A stretch of DNA of 19,978 bases from Candidatus Termititenax sp. (GTDB lineage Bacteria > Margulisbacteria > Riflemargulisbacteria > GWF2-35-9 > DYQY01), in contig DYQY01000023.1 in the NCBI GenBank assembly GCA_020719045.1, forward strand, positions 1 to 19,978, given 5' to 3'. The notes beneath the pieces were generated by a model, which did no database searches, was not told where the DNA came from, and saw only the letters and a program-made list of their open reading frames with translations. A program made the translations under genes and the position numbers. Positions 1-7,300 of the stretch are shown here, piece by piece; position 1 is the first letter of the stretch; each line of letters starts with the position of its first letter.

Positions 1-19
1 ATTACATTTGTCCGTTAAA

Positions 20-95
20 GCGGGAATAGCTCAGTTGGTAGAGCGACAGCTTCCCAAGCTGTAGGCCGTGGGTTCGAGACCCATTTCCCGCTCCA
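20..95 (+). tRNA. tRNA-Gly, anticodon CCC
   Basis: A complete 76-nt cloverleaf can be folded. The acceptor stem pairs 20-26 with 85-91, the D stem pairs 29-32 with 41-44, and the anticodon stem pairs 46-50 with 58-62. The 7-nt loop at 51-57 carries CCC at 53-55. The T stem pairs 68-72 with 80-84 around a TTCGAGA loop. The discriminator is U (92), as in bacterial tRNA-Gly, and CCA is encoded (93-95). The CCC anticodon reads GGG glycine codons. Only 19 nt lie upstream, so its promoter cannot be judged. Confidence 0.97.
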
Positions 96-97
96 GT

Positions 98-112
98 CTT
101 CGCCTAGGCAGG
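98..112. repeat. short CTTCGC/CCTAGGCAGG motif just after tRNA-Gly
   Basis: CTTCGC (98-103) begins two bases after the tRNA CCA and runs into CCTAGGCAGG (103-112). The same placement, CCA then two bases then CTTCGC, occurs after tRNA-Leu at 11407. The 10-mer CCTAGGCAGG recurs at 12893-12902, past the end of rho. It looks like a fragment of a dispersed intergenic repeat. The function is unknown. Confidence 0.4.
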
Positions 113-140
113 CCAATTTTAAAAAAATTAAGAATTTTAA

Positions 141-461
141 TTACTTGTTTTTTAGCCTTAAAGATATATCAACTCCACCTTTACCTAGAAAGGACTGTAC
201 ATCTATTACTCCTTGTCTTTTAAGCTCGACTATTATTAAATCTCTCATCTCAGGAGAATCTGATTCTTCTTTAAGACTCTTTATATGATCATTAAAACTT
301 TGCACAGCTTCTTCGTCTATTGGCATCTCAAAATCATTAGCAGTACATTCACTTTCAGTCGGCAACTTAAGTGTATTAGTACTATTAAAAACACCAGAAA
401 ATGAATCGTTTAATTCACCAGATAAATTGTTGGTTAAATTATTCTCTATTGATTCAATCAC
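141..461 (-). CDS. small acidic hypothetical protein
   Basis: No family is recognised. The reading frame is open upstream to 572, but the best start is the GTG at 461-459. It has a near-perfect AAGGAG (473-468) six bases upstream and a TATAAT box (491-486) further up. The upstream in-frame ATGs have no ribosome binding site, and the longest version would begin inside an intergenic repeat. From the GTG the product is 106 residues. The first half is rich in Asn, Ser and Glu and is probably disordered. The second half is more ordered, with an acidic helix (DEEAVQSFNDHIKSLKEE) and a segment rich in Val, Ile and Leu. There is no signal peptide or membrane segment and only one Cys. It follows the apt-phosphoesterase pair on the same strand but appears to have its own promoter. 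Confidence 0.6.
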   Translation of the reverse strand: MIESIENNLTNNLSGELNDSFSGVFNSTNTLKLPTESECTANDFEMPIDEEAVQSFNDHIKSLKEESDSPEMRDLIIVELKRQGVIDVQSFLGKGGVDISLRLKNK

Positions 462-467
462 ATTAAA

Positions 468-491
468 CTCCTTTATATTGTTCATATTATA
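468..491 (-). promoter_or_regulatory. -10 box and Shine-Dalgarno for the 106-aa gene
   Basis: On the minus strand a perfect TATAAT (491-486) is followed by AAGGAG (473-468) and then the GTG start at 461 after six bases. No convincing -35 hexamer lies 16-18 nt upstream. The predicted leader is about 18 nt. This site decides the start codon chosen for the gene. Confidence 0.5.
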
Positions 492-539
492 TAACGACGA
501 ATAATGCATAGAGGATGTATTGAAAATTAATGATTTAAT

Positions 540-630
540 CCTTCCCTTTTTAAGGGAAGGTGCCCTGGTCACTGAGCGAAGCGATGCACTGAGCTTGCCG
601 AAGTGTCGAAGTGTAGGGCGGAAGGGTGCA
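540..630. repeat. structured intergenic repeat with ACTGAGCTTGCCGAAGT core
   Basis: The element starts with a perfect 9-bp hairpin (540-548 with 552-560, loop TTT). GCCCT at 562-566 can pair with AGGGC at 615-619. This encloses two CACTGAGC copies (570-577, 587-594) and two CGAAGTG copies (599-605, 607-613). Read on the minus strand, the core at 605-587 matches 16 of 17 central bases of the element at 19827-19843. GGAAGGGTGC-like sequences flank it (near 552-562 and 620-630). It lies between the 106-aa gene and the phosphoesterase stop codon. It appears non-coding; the open frames crossing it have no protein character. Confidence 0.65.
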
Positions 631-631
631 T

Positions 632-1189
632 TTAATGTAAGATTAATTCTTCAACAAGTTCGTTTGTATCAACGCTTCTTAATGAAATATTTTTATCATC
701 AGTATTAATAAGAATATAAGAAGGGATACTAAGCTCATCTCTTGGAAAAGATACAGATCCTGGGTTAAGGTATAACATGTCTTCAATAACTGATAAATTA
801 CCAATATGTGTATGTCCGTACAGAAGTGCACTACATTGATTTTCAGTTAAATAATCTTTCTTGTTTTCATCCTTAAAATCGTGTCCATGAACAATTAAAA
901 ATTTTCTTCCAAATAGCTCCTTAATACATTGATTTTCTTTAAAGAATTCATTATCTGAAGTTTCTTTTATATCACAATTACCAGAAACTATAACTTTTAG
1001 TTTTCTTTTTAATTCTTCCTTTACCCATTCATACACCTTAAGCCTATTTTTTGGTGTTTCTTCATTATTTTTATAATCAAAATACAGGTCTCCAAGAAAC
1101 CATAGCTCATCTACATCTACAGAAATTTTCTTTACAAACTCCATAGCCTCGACACTACCGTGCAAGTCAGAAAAAACTGCTATCTTCAT
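632..1189 (-). CDS. YfcE/MJ0936-type metallophosphoesterase
   Basis: This 185-residue protein of the calcineurin-like phosphoesterase superfamily probably hydrolyses phosphodiester bonds in the cytoplasm; the natural substrate is unknown. All metal-ligand motifs of the family are visible. They are D8-x-H10 in FSDLHG, GD at 33-34, GNCD at 70-73, HGH at 101-103, GHTH at 125-128 and the family signature NPGSVSFPR at 142-150. The length fits E. coli YfcE (184). The start ATG overlaps the stop of the upstream apt gene by one base (TAATG), so translation is probably coupled. Nothing in it looks damaged. The family call is firm; the substrate is not known. Confidence 0.92.
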   Translation of the reverse strand: MKIAVFSDLHGSVEAMEFVKKISVDVDELWFLGDLYFDYKNNEETPKNRLKVYEWVKEELKRKLKVIVSGNCDIKETSDNEFFKENQCIKELFGRKFLIVHGHDFKDENKKDYLTENQCSALLYGHTHIGNLSVIEDMLYLNPGSVSFPRDELSIPSYILINTDDKNISLRSVDTNELVEELILH

Positions 1190-1701
1190 TAAAAATCCAC
1201 CAATTTAATAACCTTTTTACAGGATAATTTACTCATGCCTTTTAAAAAAGTAAGATCAACAACAAATACATCTGCAACTACTTCTGCTCCTGACAATTTA
1301 ACAAGTTTTTCTACAGCGCAAACAGTTCCACCAGTAGCAAGTAAATCATCTACGATTATTACTTTATCGGTTTTATCTAAAGAATCTTTATGGATTTCAA
1401 GCGTGTCTGTACCATACTCTAAGTCGTAGCTAATAGAAATAACTTCAGCAGGTAATTTGCCTTTCTTTCTTACTGGAATAATTGCCTTTTTCATTAATAA
1501 CCCTAATGCAGAGCCAAAGATAAATCCACGTGACTCTATAACAACAATTTTATTAAATGAAATTCCTTCCAATTTGCTTGATAATTGCTCAATACAAAAA
1601 CGAAAAGCATCAGGGTTATTTAATAATGGTGTTATATCTTTAAAAACAATACCTTTCTTAGGAAAATCTTTTATGTCTCTAATAAAATCTGATATTTGCA
1701 T
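1189..1701 (-). CDS. apt: adenine phosphoribosyltransferase
   Basis: It converts adenine plus PRPP to AMP and pyrophosphate in cytoplasmic purine salvage. The 170-residue protein has the N-terminal FPKKGIVFKDITPLL segment typical of bacterial Apt, the ESRGF loop (56-60), the RKKGKLP segment near 78-84 and the type I PRPP-binding motif VIIVDDLLATGGT (114-126). Length and motif order are normal. A G-rich ribosome binding site (GGGGGGAAG) lies five bases before the ATG. A good promoter (TTGGCA, 17 bp, TACAAT) sits upstream. It leads a two-gene unit with the phosphoesterase, whose ATG overlaps the apt stop codon. Confidence 0.96.
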   Translation of the reverse strand: MQISDFIRDIKDFPKKGIVFKDITPLLNNPDAFRFCIEQLSSKLEGISFNKIVVIESRGFIFGSALGLLMKKAIIPVRKKGKLPAEVISISYDLEYGTDTLEIHKDSLDKTDKVIIVDDLLATGGTVCAVEKLVKLSGAEVVADVFVVDLTFLKGMSKLSCKKVIKLVDF

Positions 1702-1729
1702 TTCTTCCCCCCAAGCTTATCTTATCTAA

Positions 1730-1758
1730 ATTGTAAGTTATTAAAGTTGATTTGCCAA
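1730..1758 (-). promoter_or_regulatory. sigma-70-type promoter of apt
   Basis: On the minus strand TTGGCA (1758-1753) and TACAAT (1735-1730) are separated by exactly 17 bp, each 5 of 6 to consensus. The expected transcription start, about seven bases past the -10, gives a short leader containing CTTGGGGGGAA before the ATG. The -35 overlaps a TTGCCA on the opposite strand, so the divergent receiver gene may share this region. Confidence 0.65.
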
Positions 1759-1778
1759 TTATTGTATTTAAGTATACT
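1752..1778 (+). promoter_or_regulatory. possible promoter of the receiver-domain gene
   Basis: TTGCCA (1752-1757) and TATACT (1773-1778) are each 5 of 6 to consensus, but the spacer is only 15 bp. The -35 overlaps that of the divergent apt promoter. Other AT-rich -10 candidates exist near 1786-1795. Confidence 0.3.
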
Positions 1779-1821
1779 ATTCAGTTATTATATACATATA
1801 TTAAAAAAATAGGAGACATAA

Positions 1822-2196
1822 ATGGAACAAAGAAAAACAGTACTTATTGTTGATGATGACCAAACTTTGATTGATGTATTAGAAATTTCTTTTGGTGTTT
1901 TACATAACATTAAAATTGAAAAAGCATACAGTGGTGAAGAATCCATTATTAAAGCAGAGGAAATTATTCCTGACTTAATTATTATGGACTATAAAATGCC
2001 TGGAATGAATGGATGGGAAGCTTCTAAAAGAATCAAAGCTAATCCAAAAACAGAACATATCCCTATTATTGGATACACAGCCTGGGCTGGGCTTGAAGAC
2101 GTTAAAAAAGGCTTAAGTAGTGGAGTCATGGAAATAGTTACAAAGCCTATCGATTTAGACGCTTGGGAAGAAAAATTAAACAAATACCTAGGATAA
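1822..2196 (+). CDS. single-domain response regulator (CheY/DivK type)
   Basis: This 124-residue phosphoacceptor protein is all receiver domain. Visible are the acidic cluster D11-D12-D13, the phosphorylatable D56 in IIMDYKMPGMNGWE, the switch Thr T86 and the conserved Lys-Pro K108-P109. No output domain follows, so it acts by protein contact or as a phosphorelay intermediate. The start is supported by AGGAG about six bases before the ATG. No histidine kinase is adjacent; the kinase-like protein at 13473-15170 is far away and lacks good catalytic motifs, so the partner is unknown. It is convergent with the barrel/SLH gene with only 9 bp between the stop codons. Confidence 0.93.
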   Translation: MEQRKTVLIVDDDQTLIDVLEISFGVLHNIKIEKAYSGEESIIKAEEIIPDLIIMDYKMPGMNGWEASKRIKANPKTEHIPIIGYTAWAGLEDVKKGLSSGVMEIVTKPIDLDAWEEKLNKYLG

Positions 2197-2205
2197 TCTA
2201 AACCT

Positions 2206-4341
2206 TTATTCTTCTTCTATTTCTTTTAGTAGCTTTATAAAATATGGGCTTTCTTTTAGCCAACCAATTAATTCTTGTCTTGTAATAATAACTTCTGGGT
2301 CATAGTATCTACCTTCAATATTAATAAATCCTTTTTCAACAAAATAGTTAATTGACTTGATGTATGGATGGTCTGTATTGATATTATCGAAATACTTGCT
2401 ATGGATATGGGTATCATATAAAACATATCCAAATACTCTTGAAAGAAGATCTATAGCCTCTCCACGACTAATATAACGCAAATCTTCTCGCTTACTAACA
2501 ATTCTGTTTTTTAACACATAATCATATGCCTCATCAACAGAACACTCTCTGGCGCTTGATAAGCTATTTAAAACCATTAATGAATAAACCCATTTAACTA
2601 ACTCCTGTTCCCTAACTCTTTTAAGTGGCTCAAGTAATTGACTTTTAGGAAGAACATAACAGGTTGCCAATAAATCTATTTCTCTATCATTTATATCTTT
2701 ATAGTTAAATAGGCGATAAAACGAATAATTATATCGAACATTACCTTTTGGGAGCTTATCAGTAAAAACAACGTTATTGTAGCCATATTCAAGAGAGATA
2801 ATTGGCTTAAAAGTTGTATTGATTTTACCAGTCAAAGGTATCGCTTCTTCAAAAAGATTTCTTAAATTTTTAACTGTAAGGTTATGATAAATACCTGCAT
2901 TACCAATGAACTGATAGCTATCCTTATAGGTTACAACTAATTGTTGGTTTGGAGCTGAGAATCTAATAAACGGTTCTTCAATTCCAATTATTGATTCATT
3001 ACCAGCATAATCATTTAACCTCAGAATAAATCCATCATATATATTGTCAAACTCTGACTCAAAAGAATACTTATTTTTATTGAAATATGACAATCTATTT
3101 AATTCATAAACAAAAGGAGCGTCTGCTAGCATTTCTGTTGGATAAACATCTACGGACACAGCATCGCTATTTACTACAGCATCAAACCTAAAATCTGGTG
3201 GTATTTGATCGACAATAATTCTATATTTTTTTGACGCTAAACTTTCTTTTCTAGGTCCTTTTTGGATTGCCTTAAAATGGAAATCGTTTAATTCGGAATT
3301 AAGTGGAAGTTTAGCTTCCCAGTTACCGTTCTGATTTACCTTCACGATATCTATCAATACGTCTTTATAAAAGACTTGTACATTTGTATCTCGTAATGAC
3401 CAACCAACAACATTAGCAAACCTCTTATTAGTATAAGGTGGATATTTGTACAGGAATGGAATTGGTAACTTATCTTGTTCTCTAACAGTTATCCCTAAAA
3501 GGTGTTGAGTTTCAAAAGGATATTTATCTAAAGGAATCTGAACAGTATAATCGATACCTAACCCCATATCTTCTTTACCAAAGAAATATAACTTATCATA
3601 AATAAGCCCTAATCCTAAACCTAGAAAATCCTTATCAATTCCACCTCGAACAGACAACATATTACTCAGTGAGTATTCAGCACCACCAGCAATCCCTTTG
3701 TCTCCATTATCAATAAAAATTTTATATTTTGGTTGTTTATACTGTATCCCATAATTCATTTGCTTAGCCTCTGATGCATCATTAAGTAAAAATCCAAAAT
3801 ATAGATCAGGTACTAAATCAAACGAAAACACTGAACCAAATCTGTAAAATAAATCCTGATCAGACATAAAAGAGTATTTTTGTAGTCCGACAGATGCTCC
3901 AATATCAAATTCTTTTAATAATGGTAAATTCGTCAATTGAGTTGCTGTATGAAGCTGTGTTTGAGTTATGTATTCAGAGAAACTTCCGTTCTGCCTAATC
4001 CTTCCACTATACAACCCTGTATTCGGGATATTTCCTAGATTTTGATAAATATATGACAACCCAAAACTTACATCAAATAACTTTAAAGACATCGTAAAGT
4101 CATTATGAGATAGATCGTTTTCTAAAGTTGCTCCATACCAATAATTATTCCAACCATTATAGTGTGCTAAATTAGCAGGATTTAGTTGAACTGCATTAGG
4201 AACCAAGTATCCAGCAACTCCCGTATTCCCTAAACCAGCAAGCTCTGGGTAGTATCTACCTTTGGATATATCATATCCAGCAGCAACTACAAAGCATAAT
4301 AGAAAGCTAATAAATAATAAATTTAGTAGTAGTTTTCGCAT
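2206..4341 (-). CDS. outer-membrane barrel-like protein with Ig-like and C-terminal SLH domains
   Basis: A 711-residue exported protein. Residues 1-21 form a signal peptide (basic start, hydrophobic core, AAG cleavage region). Residues 22 to about 290 resemble PorV/UPF0164-type outer-membrane proteins, with a GLGNTGVAG...NAVQLNPANLA motif at 36-58 and then alternating aromatic beta-strands. About 305-380 and 455-540 look like Ig-type beta domains. Residues 640-697 are a clear SLH repeat (YFDNI...HPYIKSINYFVEKGFI...YDPEVIITRQELIGWL), preceded by a weaker SLH-like stretch around 570-640. SLH domains bind cell-wall polymers, so it may tether the outer membrane or a surface layer. The ATG lies 35 nt inside the upstream secreted-protein gene, with a purine-rich AAGAAG site before it, so the two are probably cotranslated. 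The barrel assignment is by pattern only. Confidence 0.75.
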   Translation of the reverse strand: MRKLLLNLLFISFLLCFVVAAGYDISKGRYYPELAGLGNTGVAGYLVPNAVQLNPANLAHYNGWNNYWYGATLENDLSHNDFTMSLKLFDVSFGLSYIYQNLGNIPNTGLYSGRIRQNGSFSEYITQTQLHTATQLTNLPLLKEFDIGASVGLQKYSFMSDQDLFYRFGSVFSFDLVPDLYFGFLLNDASEAKQMNYGIQYKQPKYKIFIDNGDKGIAGGAEYSLSNMLSVRGGIDKDFLGLGLGLIYDKLYFFGKEDMGLGIDYTVQIPLDKYPFETQHLLGITVREQDKLPIPFLYKYPPYTNKRFANVVGWSLRDTNVQVFYKDVLIDIVKVNQNGNWEAKLPLNSELNDFHFKAIQKGPRKESLASKKYRIIVDQIPPDFRFDAVVNSDAVSVDVYPTEMLADAPFVYELNRLSYFNKNKYSFESEFDNIYDGFILRLNDYAGNESIIGIEEPFIRFSAPNQQLVVTYKDSYQFIGNAGIYHNLTVKNLRNLFEEAIPLTGKINTTFKPIISLEYGYNNVVFTDKLPKGNVRYNYSFYRLFNYKDINDREIDLLATCYVLPKSQLLEPLKRVREQELVKWVYSLMVLNSLSSARECSVDEAYDYVLKNRIVSKREDLRYISRGEAIDLLSRVFGYVLYDTHIHSKYFDNINTDHPYIKSINYFVEKGFINIEGRYYDPEVIITRQELIGWLKESPYFIKLLKEIEEE

Positions 4342-7300
4342 CTATCTTCTTTCCATTATCAATAATAATTGCTTTCAAAATATACATTCCTTTTGGAATG
4401 AGCGTTCCATTATTCAAAGTTCCATTAAAATCAAGAAGCTGATAATAATTATCTGCAAGTGATGCATTAAATGAATTAGACCAAACAGACTCACCTCTAG
4501 AGTTAAATAAATATAGCTTAACTTCACAGGATTTACTTAATTGATAACCAATCTTAAGAGGCGATGAAGTAATAGAATCTCGTGTTTTCCTAGTTGGGTA
4601 GACTAATAAATCTTTAATGTAAAACTGATCAGAGTCATAGACTGAGAACATTAAATTTGCTTCTGGATACATATTCCCAGCATTGTCATACAACATCAAC
4701 TTAAGAGTATGCATACCCTTAGCAAAGTCTCCAATAATTATAGAGTTAGACTCAGTATCATACTTGTAGTTTGGCTCAGAAGAATACATATTTAGAGAAA
4801 CAGCGTCTAAAAATACCTTCATTTTAGAAGTATCAAGATTGGATAAGGTATCTTTTAAGTAAATAATCAAATATTCGTCATTGCCTATAATGTCGTCATT
4901 TAGAAACTCAATACCACTTCTTGATCGAATAATCTGTTTAATATAAGTAGGGTAGTCCATATAAAAAATAGAGGCTTCAGGTAGGTCAACTGCCACTGAC
5001 TCCTTAGCAGATACTAATCTTTGCCATCCAAATAAATCTTGTCGTTGCAATCTTACTTTATGCAAAGAAGTCTCGTACTCAGCAAGTGCGTCTAAGAATA
5101 AATTATTTTTCTTAAATTCAATATCACTGGTTATTGTATATGTAATAACCTTTTGCTCTGAAATATTTAAAGTAAAAGGGAAATTTAAGGTCGTTGTAAC
5201 ATTATATAGATAAGTCACATTTAAGCTTGATAAACTCGCTTCGTAAAACTGAGGGTATATACTATTAACTGTTACTTGCACCGGATTTGAATTTGCAACC
5301 TTAAGCGTTATGCTTAGATTACCAGTTGTCCAATTATTCGGAGTTAAACTAACTAGTTCTACAACTATTCCCTGAGTTGTAAAACTCATGTATCTATTAT
5401 TCCTTGGGTAAGGGAAAAGACCTGCTGTTTTAGCAGAAGAAGTTGAAACTAAATCTATGTATATTTTAGGTCTTAAAATCTCACTAGAAATATTGGGGAT
5501 GTCACTCATTTTTTGCCCCAAAGTATATAAAACCAAATATGAACGGTCATTGTAGTATAAATCATTAATATTAAACGTTATTCTTCTGCTAACATTGGTA
5601 AAATCTGTTTTTGTATCAATAACCTTATCCTTGGAAGTATAGGTATTACTATTATCAACATCCTCAATAAGCTTAACTGTTTTGATACCTAAATCATTGT
5701 TGGAATAAAAATCCTTATTAGTTTCCAAATAAAAGTTATAAGTCGTAAAATTATTACTATCATTACTTCTTAGCTTAAAACTAAGGATAGGTAGGTCATA
5801 TGAGCCCTCTAAATTAGTAGTAGGGAAAAGATCGCTTCCAGGTGTAAAAACGTATTTTACAGATGATAATGTTACATTCTGAACGATTTGCTTATTGACT
5901 GTAATTACTTGAGTATCACCTGAAAGAGTATAGTGATATTTTTCTATAGAACTTCTTGCAATAATATTGTCATCGATTGCAGCATGTGTTGATAAATCAA
6001 ATACAAAAAATAGGTCATTATACACTGAACCACTTATGGCAAGCTCATTAATGGTTATATATTTTTCTGTAAGCTTTTGGTCATCCATAAGATAAACATT
6101 CAACAAACGATCATCATGATCCCATACTTTATTATTATTCGAATCACGATATATATTTACTTCTTTAATCCTATTTTCATCAGAGGACATAGTGAATAAA
6201 AAACTATTCTGACTTACCATTAAGGTTAATCCATTAAAAGTAATATTATCGTAAAATGCTGAATATCCACATCTGAAAACAGGAATATCCATATTATCAA
6301 TAAAGTTTCCGCTAACGATAGCAGAGTCTAGAGATACTCTAAGTCCAGCTAATCCTACACTAGCAGTTAAGTTATCACTAAAACAAGGAGTTTCATAACC
6401 ATTTTCATACCCAGTACCTTTTATGTTTTTAATAATCACGTCAAAAGTACTTCCAGCATCTCTCTCATTATTAGGGTAATAGATAACCTTATAGTTTCTA
6501 GTCAATTCATTGTGGTCATAAGTAACTAAAGAATAAGAATATGGATCATTGTTATTATTAACTCTATCTGTAACACTTATTGTTACTATTGTATTATCTT
6601 CTTGCGAACCACCTGAGTAATTTTTTACTATATTTAAAGTACCTAAACTTAAACTAGAGTTTGTTTTAATTTCTAAGTCAAAGTTTAATGTTGAGGTTAG
6701 TCTTACTAAAGAAATAACTGAAAAAGTAGCTAAAACAAAAGAATCTTGCTGTCTATAGGGTAATGAGAAGTCTCTTTTTTCTTGTGTCATTATTAAACCT
6801 GTAACAGAAATTGTAGTAGAATTATTTATAAGATTTTCGTAAATAACTGGCTTTGCTTCATCAGTTATACTTTTAAACTCTCTGTAGTAGTAGATATTTG
6901 GAACTTCTAATGAAACATTATCAAGGCCAGTATCTGCAGTGGATGCAATTTCCATCATTAAAAAATAAGCTTTTGAAGGAGCATCATTGATTAATAAGAT
7001 TTGTGCATTATTAATAGTTACTCTGTTTGATGATAAGTCATATTCTTTATTAATATTAACTTTAATGGTTGGTGCGTCACTGGAATCGATAACTTTATTA
7101 CGGTTTAAATCATGAACTAAATAAAAGTTCAACTTATCTATCGGTAAAATCGAATTATTTTCAATAATAAATGTATCTAGCCGTACCATTGAATCAAAAA
7201 CTGGAACTCCTTTATAAGAAAAATCAAAATAAGCTATCTGATTAGCATCTCCACCTCTTGGAAAATTGATTTTATGATTAGAAGTTACAAAGTATCCATT

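Noticed and set aside
141-461. Resemblance of the DEEAVQSFNDHI segment to small secretion-apparatus rod proteins
   Set aside because: The match is superficial and there are no secretion-system genes nearby.
540-560. Intrinsic terminator for the apt-phosphoesterase unit
   Set aside because: The 9-bp hairpin is strong but is not followed by a T-tract on the minus strand; better explained as part of the repeat.
462-572. Upstream extension of the 106-aa protein to an ATG-like start at 572
   Set aside because: It would begin inside the repeat and cross the TATAAT box; the GTG at 461 has the only good ribosome site.
520-708. 62-aa plus-strand open frame
   Set aside because: It runs through the palindromic repeat and antisense to the end of the phosphoesterase gene; no ribosome site or protein character.
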